A stretch of DNA of 6,310 nucleotides from NCBI GenBank assembly GCA_021778165.1, contig JAJYCU010000041.1:1-6310 (forward strand). The letters run 5' to 3'. This DNA is from a bacterium (lineage in GTDB: Bacteria; Patescibacteria; Saccharimonadia; Saccharimonadales; UBA4665). Each line of letters starts with the position of its first letter. Within the stretch, counting starts at the first letter, position 1. Of this stretch, positions 1 through 5,738 are shown piece after piece. The notes under the pieces are model-generated. The model worked only from the letters and a program-made list of their open reading frames with translations. It was not told the origin of the DNA and made no database searches. Made by a program: the position numbers and the translations under genes.

Positions 1-52
1 ACAACTTCAAAGATACAAAAAATAAAATTGTTACTATAATTAAAGATATATA

Positions 53-481
53 CTAGTCAGTACTAACCATATTACTGATAGCTAAAACTGGTACATGTAA
101 CAAATGGTCATTATCTAAATAGTCGAAATAGGGTGACAATAAAGCATCATTAAAAGTTACGCACAAAGCTCTAACAGCACTACCGCCTACAAACTGACCT
201 ATCTTAATAATCGAATACGTTACAAAAACTGCTTCGAAGTCGAGTCTCTGAAACTCATGATAAGAAACTTTCTCTGAAGAAGGGAACGAAAGTGGTATGG
301 CAAATGCTTTAGTAGCCGATGTAAAATACTTCTGGTCGTTGATCTCTGCTTTTGTACAAATATCATCAAGTTCAATTAAGACTTTTTCTTCGACTGGGTT
401 AGTGTCAAAATTATTAATGTTACCCAACTTACCCAGGTAACTTTTACCCAATTCAAAAGGATTTTTTATTAGACCGGACAT
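53..481 (-). CDS. Uncharacterised 142-residue cytosolic protein
   Basis: I do not recognise this family. The protein has no signal peptide and no convincing membrane helix. The N-terminal half is mixed polar sequence with an acidic stretch near residues 30-41 (PVEEKVLIELDD). The C-terminal half (about 80-137) alternates hydrophobic and small residues, including GGSAVRALCVTF near 99-110 and HLLHVPVLAIS near 126-136, which suggests a compact alpha/beta fold. It has two cysteines (C42, C107), too far apart in sequence to suggest a metal site on their own. The ATG at 481 is the first in-frame Met. No Shine-Dalgarno site precedes it, but a TATAAT box lies 6 bases upstream, which fits a leaderless message. 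It is divergent from the polymerase pair across a 233-base gap, so no functional link can be drawn. The length and protein-like composition support a real gene; function is unknown. Confidence 0.72.
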   Translation of the reverse strand: MSGLIKNPFELGKSYLGKLGNINNFDTNPVEEKVLIELDDICTKAEINDQKYFTSATKAFAIPLSFPSSEKVSYHEFQRLDFEAVFVTYSIIKIGQFVGGSAVRALCVTFNDALLSPYFDYLDNDHLLHVPVLAISNMVSTD

Positions 482-487
482 ATATAA

Positions 488-493
488 ATTATA
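488..493 (-). promoter_or_regulatory. -10 box of a probable leaderless promoter for the 53-481 gene
   Basis: The minus strand reads TATAAT at 493-488, a perfect -10 hexamer ending 6 bases before the ATG at 481. Transcription would then start at or within a base or two of the start codon, giving a leaderless mRNA. This fits the absence of a Shine-Dalgarno site. No good TTGACA-like -35 is seen 16-18 bases upstream, where the DNA is a homopurine/homopyrimidine A/T tract. The region is very AT-rich, so a chance match is possible. Confidence 0.4.
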
Positions 494-510
494 AAGAAAA
501 AAAGAAAAAA

Positions 511-546
511 TTGTACTAAAATATTTTTGACTAGTATAATTATAAT
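511..546 (+). promoter_or_regulatory. Possible promoter with tandem TATAAT boxes in the divergent intergenic region
   Basis: Two perfect TATAAT hexamers abut at 535-540 and 541-546. TTGTAC at 511-516 lies 18 bases before the first and matches the first three positions of the -35 consensus. The boxes include a perfect 10-base palindrome (535-544), so a -10 hexamer also reads on the minus strand. A plus-strand transcript would start near 547-553, about 165 bases before the small gene at 715. It would run through the GC-rich patch at 559-570 and the hairpin at 609-639. It could be a distal promoter with a long leader for the polymerase operon, or it could drive a short RNA. Low AT-rich complexity limits confidence. 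Confidence 0.3.
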
Positions 547-608
547 CAAGATTGCTATCCTCCGGGCCCTAGTCATCTATCATTTTTAAGCATTAGTTTA
601 GTCGTCAC

Positions 609-639
609 GAAAAAAGCTTTAGAACGGTCGCTCTTTTTC
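609..639. other. Imperfect hairpin in the leader region, possible weak terminator
   Basis: The arms 609-617 (GAAAAAAGC) and 630-639 (GCTCTTTTTC) can pair through 9 base pairs with a single bulged C at 633, around a 12-base loop. The inner three pairs are GC-rich (AGC/GCT) and the outer ones are A:T, so the T run lies inside the 3' arm rather than after a GC-rich stem. It could work as a weak intrinsic terminator or attenuator for a transcript starting near 550, or be a chance structure in A/T-tract DNA. Confidence 0.25.
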
Positions 640-673
640 TATCGAATAAACTTCCAAAAAATAAAATCCGTCC

Positions 674-704
674 TATAATCTCATATCCAATTTATTAAAT
701 GGAG
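674..704 (+). promoter_or_regulatory. Proximal -10 box and ribosome binding site for the polymerase operon
   Basis: TATAAT at 674-679 would place the transcript start near 686. GGAG at 701-704 lies 10 bases before the ATG at 715 and is one of the few credible Shine-Dalgarno sites in the window, so it supports that start. The -35 position (about 651-656, CTTCCA) is a poor match to TTGACA, so the promoter may be weak or need an activator. No clear LexA-type operator is visible. Confidence 0.45.
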
Positions 705-714
705 CTTAAAAAAG

Positions 715-990
715 ATGGACCCAGTTATTTATATTAATAAAATAGTCGATGTTGTAGTTGTTTTTAATCACAAAAATAACCCCAATATTTGTATGCCTAT
801 AAGAATTAGATACCAAAACAAAAATATTGATTTAATTGAGCTTGGCTTAAGACACCCAACTAGAAAAGGTAGCCGATCAATCCATATTTTCGATATGAGT
901 GATGGTCAAAATGACTATCGGTTAGAATTTGATTCAGAATCTCTACTCTGGAAATTAATAGCCATTACTAACACTAATTATTATGTTTGA
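715..990 (+). CDS. Small uncharacterised protein coupled to a translesion polymerase
   Basis: A 91-residue soluble protein with no signal peptide or membrane helix. I cannot assign a family with certainty. It looks all-beta: alternating hydrophobic strands at about 12-17 (VDVVVV), 28-38 (IRIRYQNKNID) and 66-86 (NDYRLEFDSESLLWKLIAI), with a basic linker around RHPTRKGSR. The C-terminal pattern 'YRLEFD...LWKL' recalls the small proteins found beside ImuB/DnaE2-type mutasome genes in actinobacteria (DUF6504-like), but that likeness is from memory of the pattern and unproven. The start is supported by GGAG 10 bases upstream. Its last 8 bases overlap the polymerase start, and the polymerase has no Shine-Dalgarno site of its own, so its translation probably depends on this gene. 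The coupling suggests a partner or regulator of the polymerase, in the position UmuD takes beside UmuC. It shows no UmuD/LexA-type peptidase motif. Confidence 0.75.
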   Translation: MDPVIYINKIVDVVVVFNHKNNPNICMPIRIRYQNKNIDLIELGLRHPTRKGSRSIHIFDMSDGQNDYRLEFDSESLLWKLIAITNTNYYV

Positions 991-2242
991 ATCTAATCTA
1001 AACAAAGAACAGCCTAAGATCATGCACATTGATCTAAATAGCGCCTTCGCAACGATTGAACAACAAGCCCATCCATCACTACGTAATAAAGCAATTGGCA
1101 TAACTAACCGCATTTCACCTAATTGCTGTATTATAGCTGCCTCTTATCAAGCTAAAAGCATCGGCATCAAGGTTGGTATGGGGCTTAACGAAGCTAAGAA
1201 AATCAACCCCGAATTTATAATCCTAGAGTCTGACCCAGCTAAATATCATTATATCTACCAACAGCTAGTCTCTATTATGAAAAATTATTCGCCTAAAATT
1301 AAAATGAAAAGTATAGATGAAGGTATTATAGATTTTCATAATACAACCAACCTCATTAATCAAACAATCCTAAGAAAAATTGGTATTGAAATAAAAGAAA
1401 CCATAAAACAACGACTTGGCGCAACCATAACTGTCAATATAGGTATTGGGTCTAACCAATTTTTAGCAAAATTAGCTGCTTCACTCCATAAACCAGATGG
1501 CATGGATATTATAGACTACCACAATCTTACTAACACATATAAAAACCTTAAATTGACTGATTTACCCGGTATAGCTGAACACTATCAGGCTAGACTTAAT
1601 GCTTTCGGAGTCTATAGCCCACTAGAATTTTTAAACACCACTGCCGATAACCTAAAAAGGTTTGTTTTTCATTCTAATGTAGGTGAAGATTGGTATTATC
1701 GTCTAAGAGGTTATGAAATCGATAACAACTTAACCAAATTAGGCCACGTTGGCAGACAATGGGTTCTAAATAAACCAACCAATGATCAAAGTTTCTTAGC
1801 ATCATCTTTTCAATATCTATGTCAAACAACCGGTAAAAAACTCCGCTACAAAAATGTCGATGCTAGGGGATTATTGGTATGGTTAAGATTTACTAATGGT
1901 GAAAATTGGTATTTGCGTAAAATGTATAAAACCAGTTTCTATAGCGATCACGATATATACCAAAGAGCTATTTATTTATTAAACCAAAGACCAACAAATC
2001 TAAATGTCCAAACAATGGGTATAACTTGCTACCAATTAACAAAAACGGCCAGGAATCAAATTAGTCTTTTTGATAATATTAATAAAAATAATTGGTTAAC
2101 TGACGCTGTTGATACTATTAATGAACAATATGGGATATTCAAGATCTTTACAGCCAATTCTCTAAATAGTACTAAATTAGTAAAACAAAAAATACCATTC
2201 GGGGGCACAGAATATTTTAATCTATTAATCGAATCAAACTAG
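983..2242 (+). CDS. Y-family translesion DNA polymerase (UmuC/DinB type)
   Basis: Cytosolic error-prone polymerase that copies past damaged bases. At 419 residues it is nearer UmuC (about 422) than DinB (about 350). The palm/fingers start with HIDLNSAFATIE (15-26), where D17 is the first metal ligand and F22 aligns with the ribonucleotide-excluding steric gate. SIDE (110-113) supplies D112 and E113. AASYQAK (52-58) is the dNTP-binding finger segment, and GIGSNQFLAKLAA...KPDG (154-173) is the conserved palm end. A helix-hairpin-helix-like thumb (LTDLPGI, 191-197) follows, then the little-finger domain from about 250. QISLF (359-363) fits the beta-clamp motif QL[SD]LF with I for L. The tail resembles the ends of UmuC/ImuB proteins (INEQYG, then KIPFG). 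The N at 19 is UmuC-like (DVN in E. coli). The start overlaps the small upstream gene by 8 bases with no Shine-Dalgarno site, implying coupled translation. All three catalytic acids are present, so it should be active. The exact subfamily is uncertain. Confidence 0.95.
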   Translation: MFESNLNKEQPKIMHIDLNSAFATIEQQAHPSLRNKAIGITNRISPNCCIIAASYQAKSIGIKVGMGLNEAKKINPEFIILESDPAKYHYIYQQLVSIMKNYSPKIKMKSIDEGIIDFHNTTNLINQTILRKIGIEIKETIKQRLGATITVNIGIGSNQFLAKLAASLHKPDGMDIIDYHNLTNTYKNLKLTDLPGIAEHYQARLNAFGVYSPLEFLNTTADNLKRFVFHSNVGEDWYYRLRGYEIDNNLTKLGHVGRQWVLNKPTNDQSFLASSFQYLCQTTGKKLRYKNVDARGLLVWLRFTNGENWYLRKMYKTSFYSDHDIYQRAIYLLNQRPTNLNVQTMGITCYQLTKTARNQISLFDNINKNNWLTDAVDTINEQYGIFKIFTANSLNSTKLVKQKIPFGGTEYFNLLIESN

Positions 2243-2254
2243 GTAAAAACCGAC

Positions 2255-2283
2255 TTTAAAGACAGCTATCAATTTGATAAAAT
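2255..2283 (+). promoter_or_regulatory. Possible extended -10 promoter overlapping a 13-base palindrome
   Basis: TTTAAA (2255-2260) and TAAAAT (2278-2283) are separated by 17 bases, and TG at 2275-2276 makes an extended -10. The transcript would start near 2290, about 40 bases before the likely glycosyltransferase start. A perfect palindrome TATCAA-T-TTGATA (2267-2279) overlaps the -10, as an operator would. The DNA is AT-rich and a few such palindromes are expected by chance in a window this size, so the operator idea is weak. No clear terminator follows the polymerase gene, so read-through is also possible. Confidence 0.35.
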
Positions 2284-2317
2284 TAGATAATTAGATTATT
2301 CGACACAACTAAAGCTT

Positions 2318-2333
2318 GAAAGGCTAAATTATT
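2318..2333 (+). promoter_or_regulatory. Ribosome binding site in front of a possible ATT start codon
   Basis: GAAAGG at 2318-2323 is a good partial Shine-Dalgarno match. Seven bases later, at 2331-2333, is an ATT in frame with the glycosyltransferase. The frame is open from the TAA at 2325-2327 onward, and there is no ATG, GTG or TTG between that stop and the TTG at 2394. No comparable ribosome site precedes that TTG, where the upstream sequence is only A-rich. This site therefore argues for initiation at a rare ATT. Confidence 0.4.
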
Positions 2334-2393
2334 AATATTAAATTAAAAAAGATTATTGAAATTGCCAAAACTTGGGTTAAAAAAGATATCGGT

Positions 2394-3434
2394 TTGGCTT
2401 TATTTATTACTGTGACAATGATTTTAATAGGCATAGTCATAGGTTACGAAAGCAACAGAGTTATTCCAATCACAAAACTAACAGCGAATACTTATAACTT
2501 AGAACCAAAAAATTTCCTAAAATTTTTATCAAATTGGGATGGAGCGATTTATCTTAATATCGCCAAAAATGGCTATAACCACAATTATTTAGTAAATTTC
2601 TTCCCATTCTACCCATTAATAGTCTCTCTAGTTCATAAAGTCATAAGCTCAGTCTTAGATAGTGGTTTGATAGTGGCGTGGACGTTTATGGTAGGGACAT
2701 TCTACTATTACATAAAAATAGTTAAAGAATACTTCCAGCTTAAAAAAACAGATGACATTGTTAAGGCTACCCTCTTATTAGCACTTTATCCAACAGCAAT
2801 ATTCTTTATAGCAACGTTCAGTGAGAGTTTATTTGCATTTTTAGCATTAGGTGCCATTTATTATGCTCTAAAAAATAATTACCGCTTAGCCGGAATTTTA
2901 GTAGCATTAGCAACTATCACAAGAGTTAATGGTGTTTTTGTGCTAATACTAGTGGCTAGCATTTTATTCTTTAAACATAAACAAAAAATTTCGAGAATTA
3001 TTGAGACAGGAATTATTGGCAGTATGGGTTTACTAATATACATGGGGGCACTCTATATAAGATTTAAAAATCCATTTGAATTTATAAAGACCCAACAAAA
3101 TCATGGTTGGCTTCAACACAGTCTTTTTACCCAAATCACTCACATCTCAACATTAAATGCTTTATTTTTAATCCCAGTTATTGTATCAGTTTTTTATTGG
3201 TGGAAAAAAGAAAAAAGTTTTTCAATCTATAGTTTTTTATATCTATTAATACCAATTATTGGTGGACAATTTGGTGGCTTCGCTCGATATGCATTAATGG
3301 CTTTCCCGGTCCCATTAATGTTATTTGATTATAGCCGCAAGAAACAACTTGCTTACATAATCATAGTTGTTCTATTTAGTATGAGTTGGGTTTATTTAAT
3401 GATTCAATACAGTGCTGGCTATATTGGCAGTTAA
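2394..3434 (+). CDS. PIG-V-like membrane glycosyltransferase (probable mannosyltransferase)
   Basis: A multi-spanning membrane enzyme of the GT-C fold, resembling the bacterial relatives of GPI mannosyltransferase 2 (PIG-V). Such enzymes transfer a sugar from a polyprenyl-phosphate donor onto a lipid or surface glycan at the outer face. Visible signatures, numbered from the TTG: an acidic WDG...IAKNGY loop (48-61) after the first helix, matching the family's catalytic WD loop; FFPFYPL (69-75); FSESLF (142-147); TRVNG (176-180), matching the family's R-x-N-G; and GGFARYALMAFP (294-305). About nine helices are predictable by eye. The TTG at 2394 is the first conventional start. However, the frame stays open upstream and encodes a lysine-rich lead (KLKKIIEIAKTWVKKDIG) typical of a cytosolic N-terminus before helix 1, so the true start is probably ATT at 2331, adding 21 residues. 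The sugar and acceptor cannot be read from sequence. The gene ends 6 bases from the convergent electron-transfer operon. Confidence 0.85.
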   Translation: MALFITVTMILIGIVIGYESNRVIPITKLTANTYNLEPKNFLKFLSNWDGAIYLNIAKNGYNHNYLVNFFPFYPLIVSLVHKVISSVLDSGLIVAWTFMVGTFYYYIKIVKEYFQLKKTDDIVKATLLLALYPTAIFFIATFSESLFAFLALGAIYYALKNNYRLAGILVALATITRVNGVFVLILVASILFFKHKQKISRIIETGIIGSMGLLIYMGALYIRFKNPFEFIKTQQNHGWLQHSLFTQITHISTLNALFLIPVIVSVFYWWKKEKSFSIYSFLYLLIPIIGGQFGGFARYALMAFPVPLMLFDYSRKKQLAYIIIVVLFSMSWVYLMIQYSAGYIGS

Positions 3435-3440
3435 CCAAGA

Positions 3441-4055
3441 TTAATTATCGCCACCATTATTTTTAGACTGAACATAAACTGGTGTGTAGACCGGGGTATA
3501 GACTGGTTTATAAATTATAACAGGTGCCGGAGCTTGAAGAACTACTGTCTTTGCGACAACTTGAAAATCGGCATAAGCTAAACCAGGATAATTTTCAGCT
3601 AAAATTGCAACTCTGTAGATACCAGGTGTTTTAAATAAACTTGACCATTGATCATAATTTTCAGTTATAGAATCTTTTGGTTTAATAGTTAACTGGCTTG
3701 GTTGAGTTGAACAATAATTTGCTGAAGCGTTAGCTGAAACTTGATTCCAGACTCCATTACTATAGCTATAAACATGTAGCCAAGGTTTAGGACATTTATC
3801 AATCAGTGTTATTGGCAAATTAAAACCATTGGTCAATTTAAAACTTATACTATCTCCAACAGTATACTTTAACTTAGTCATAGTTAAGGTAAGCTGACCT
3901 GGGGCAAACTGCATAGTATTCACTTTATTTATTTGTTTAATAAAAAACATTACAAAAAATATAGCTATCAAACTGTAAAATAGAGTCCAGTTAACTAATC
4001 TTTTGCGATGATTTGATTTAAAATAATCTTTATAGCTGTTATTGTTATTACTCAT
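3441..4055 (-). CDS. Membrane-anchored protein with probable Ig-like extracytoplasmic domain
   Basis: A 204-residue protein with a polar, basic N-terminus (residues 1-22), one membrane helix (about 23-41), then an extracytoplasmic region. Residues 52-168 look like an Ig-like beta sandwich: alternating strands (LTLTMTKLKYTVGDSISFKL near 55-74) and the ending PGIYRVAILAE (144-154) typical of such folds. It contains two cysteines, C88 and C115, that could form a disulfide. The tail (174-195) is rich in Pro, Val and Tyr with a PVYT repeat and ends in an Asn/Gly-rich stretch. The ATG at 4055 overlaps the stop of the ferric-reductase-like gene by 4 bases (ATGA), and there is no Shine-Dalgarno site, so it is the last gene of that operon and translationally coupled. 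It has no haem- or flavin-binding motif that I can see. It may be a surface scaffold, substrate-binding partner or adhesin serving the redox module. Function is inferred from context only. Confidence 0.8.
   Translation of the reverse strand: MSNNNNSYKDYFKSNHRKRLVNWTLFYSLIAIFFVMFFIKQINKVNTMQFAPGQLTLTMTKLKYTVGDSISFKLTNGFNLPITLIDKCPKPWLHVYSYSNGVWNQVSANASANYCSTQPSQLTIKPKDSITENYDQWSSLFKTPGIYRVAILAENYPGLAYADFQVVAKTVVLQAPAPVIIYKPVYTPVYTPVYVQSKNNGGDN
3478..3513 (-). repeat. Three 12-base tandem units encoding a PVYT-type repeat
   Basis: Three diverged 12-base units (3478-3489, 3490-3501, 3502-3513) lie in frame in the 3' end of the Ig-like protein gene. On the plus strand they read ACTGGTGTGTAG, ACCGGGGTATAG and ACTGGTTTATAA. 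They encode the YKPVYTPVYTPVY tail. In-frame tandem units of this kind can vary in number between strains. Confidence 0.7.
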
Positions 4056-4780
4056 ATTGATTTAGCTCGACTTAATCGATAAAAAATAGAAATTGCAACA
4101 ATAATGCCGAATAATATCCAAAGGGTTCTAAAAATACCTCGCGCAAAATCAGTTCCAATATATAAAGCATGGATAAACACAAAGACCATAACTAGATAAG
4201 CTAAAAAGTGAAGAGACTTCCATCTGTGGGGTTTTTTATCAATCCAGTATAAAGAGCTAAGAACGATGGCTAAAATTAAATAAAAAGCAATTATACCTAA
4301 AGCTACGTAAAGAGATCCTACTTTATGATGTAGTATCGTAGTTACCCTATAATTTGACGCAAAGGGGAATAAAACTTGAATAAGGTTAAAACGAATATAA
4401 GAATCAAATAACAGGGAAAAGCCATGTACCAATACGGCAACAAAAAAGGCTAATCCCATCGCTCGATGGGTTGCCCAGGCATTTAAGGGTTCTAAAAATT
4501 TAAAACTATAACCAGTAATCAGCCCAATACCAGATAAAATTAATATAACTAGCAGTATAGCTGCGACAATTCCAGAAGCCCTAGTTATATACCAAGGCCA
4601 AGCTGTTTTAGCCCTATTTTTTAAATTAGATACAATACTCGGGCCTTGTACTGCCGGTACAATTACGTCTGGCGTGTTTGTAGTTGAAAAATAATTTGAG
4701 CTGATTGCTCCAGCACTACTAAAAATAACTAAACTAGTAGTAATCATTAATAAGAATAATGCCAAACTTTTTTTAATCAT
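4052..4780 (-). CDS. Ferric-reductase-like transmembrane haem protein
   Basis: A 242-residue membrane protein that should carry electrons across the membrane through b-type haem. Residues 1-25 form a signal peptide or first helix with an AGA-IS cleavage-like site. A short extracytoplasmic stretch (26-60) follows, then WYITRASG (63-70), which opens the ferric-reductase-like (FRD/YedZ-type) helix bundle. About five helices follow. Histidines H105 (ATHRAMG) and H119 (LVHGF) lie 14 apart; H191 (SLHFLAY) and H204 (FIHALY) lie 13 apart. This is the paired spacing used for haem ligation in ferric reductase, NOX and cytochrome b561-like proteins. There is no NAD(P)H- or FAD-binding domain in the chain, so it needs a separate reductase, which the upstream operon gene appears to supply. 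It starts inside the apbE stop region (8-base overlap) and its TGA overlaps the next gene by 4 bases. The final acceptor (iron, oxygen, flavin or quinone) cannot be told from sequence. Confidence 0.87.
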   Translation of the reverse strand: MIKKSLALFLLMITTSLVIFSSAGAISSNYFSTTNTPDVIVPAVQGPSIVSNLKNRAKTAWPWYITRASGIVAAILLVILILSGIGLITGYSFKFLEPLNAWATHRAMGLAFFVAVLVHGFSLLFDSYIRFNLIQVLFPFASNYRVTTILHHKVGSLYVALGIIAFYLILAIVLSSLYWIDKKPHRWKSLHFLAYLVMVFVFIHALYIGTDFARGIFRTLWILFGIIVAISIFYRLSRAKSI

Positions 4781-5738
4781 TTTTATTTATTTTAATTCTT
4801 CTACCTATGGTTTTAAAATAATATTCTTCCTGTATTGTATTATTAAAATGCCCTTGAATCAATGCGTCTGTAATTTTATATTCCTGACATTTTCTTTTAA
4901 AATTTTTCTTATTCACTTCGATAATTAAACAAGATGCTAGCACATCACAATAGATAGTCGAATGACCTACAACCGTAGCCGACAATAAATCTGTTTTAGC
5001 AGATAAGCCAGTTCTAGGATCGATTATGTGGTGCCAGTTCTTATTTTCCTTAATTCCTCGTCTATAATTGACGCCAGAAGTTGCAATCGAGAGAGATTGA
5101 TCTTTAATAGACTCAATATAGGCTAAGTTATCATTTAAATCTTTTTCTATGTATATTTTCCAGGGTTTATATGATTCTTCTAAACCATATGTATGTATAT
5201 CGCCACCAAGAGATATCCAGAACCCCATGATCTTATCCTTATAACCGAGTAAAAAATTAGCCAATTTATCTGCCAAAAATCCTTTACCTAAACCACCTAA
5301 ATCAATTGCACTGTTTTTAGGAATGAAAGCTTCGTGATCGAAGATTTCTAAACTCTTAAGATCAATTAACTGAGCCCTAGAATGTTTTTCATATCTATCT
5401 TTTTCAAATCCAGGTAAAAATGAATGATCATAACCAACATTTTCTAAGACCGGCAAAATGAAGGGATTAAAAATTCCTCTGGTCATAACTGCATATTTAC
5501 GGCAGGCCAATAACAACTCTCTAAACTCAGGTGAAATAGGCTGCTTAATACCAGCCATGGCATTGAATTTTGTTAACTGGCTATCGGGTAGAAATCTACT
5601 AAAATTTTGTTCAAATTGAAAAATTTTTAACCAGAGTTGCTGAAATAACTTATTAATAAACTTAACATCTGTCTCGATTGTAGAGACAGTAATAACGCAA
5701 TTAGACCCTAAAGCTACTTTCGTATCAGAATATACCAT
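4773..5738 (-). CDS. apbE: FAD:protein FMN transferase (ApbE)
   Basis: Mg-dependent enzyme that splits FAD and attaches FMN covalently through a phosphoester to Ser/Thr of a target protein, often an FMN-binding domain in an electron-transfer complex. The 321 residues match the family length. Diagnostic blocks in order: FSRFLPDSQLTKFN (46-59), RGIFNPFILPVL (88-98), IDLGGLGKGFLAD (145-157), SLGGDIHTYG (176-185), SIATSG (217-222), HHIIDPRTG (236-244) and CDVLAS (264-269). D265 aligns with the conserved Mg ligand; the usual Thr four residues later is Ser (S269), a conservative change. There is no signal peptide or lipobox, unlike many ApbE proteins, so this one appears cytosolic. The ATG at 5738 shares one base with the upstream stop (TAATG), and the 3' end overlaps the ferric-reductase-like gene by 8 bases, placing it in one operon. 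No canonical [S/T]GA[S/T] flavinylation target is visible among the neighbours. Confidence 0.95.
   Translation of the reverse strand: MVYSDTKVALGSNCVITVSTIETDVKFINKLFQQLWLKIFQFEQNFSRFLPDSQLTKFNAMAGIKQPISPEFRELLLACRKYAVMTRGIFNPFILPVLENVGYDHSFLPGFEKDRYEKHSRAQLIDLKSLEIFDHEAFIPKNSAIDLGGLGKGFLADKLANFLLGYKDKIMGFWISLGGDIHTYGLEESYKPWKIYIEKDLNDNLAYIESIKDQSLSIATSGVNYRRGIKENKNWHHIIDPRTGLSAKTDLLSATVVGHSTIYCDVLASCLIIEVNKKNFKRKCQEYKITDALIQGHFNNTIQEEYYFKTIGRRIKINKND

Noticed and set aside
35..40. Plus-strand TATAAT near the left edge as a promoter
   Set aside because: There is no -35 partner and no plus-strand gene before 715; it is likely a chance match in AT-rich DNA.
469..549. Minus-strand 26-residue hydrophobic peptide frame starting TTG at 549, with GGAGG at 563-559
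   Set aside because: The frame is built mostly of A/T tracts, overlaps the start of the 53-481 gene and has no clear promoter. It is kept only as a note in the intergenic finding.
643..656. LexA/SOS-like box (CGAATAAACTTCC) upstream of the polymerase operon
   Set aside because: The half-sites do not match the Gram-positive CGAAC-N4-GTTCG consensus, and the inverted repeat is imperfect and short.
699..737. Short plus-strand frame starting ATG at 699
   Set aside because: It ends after 12 codons, is out of frame with the 715 gene, and its ATG overlaps the GGAG site used by that gene.
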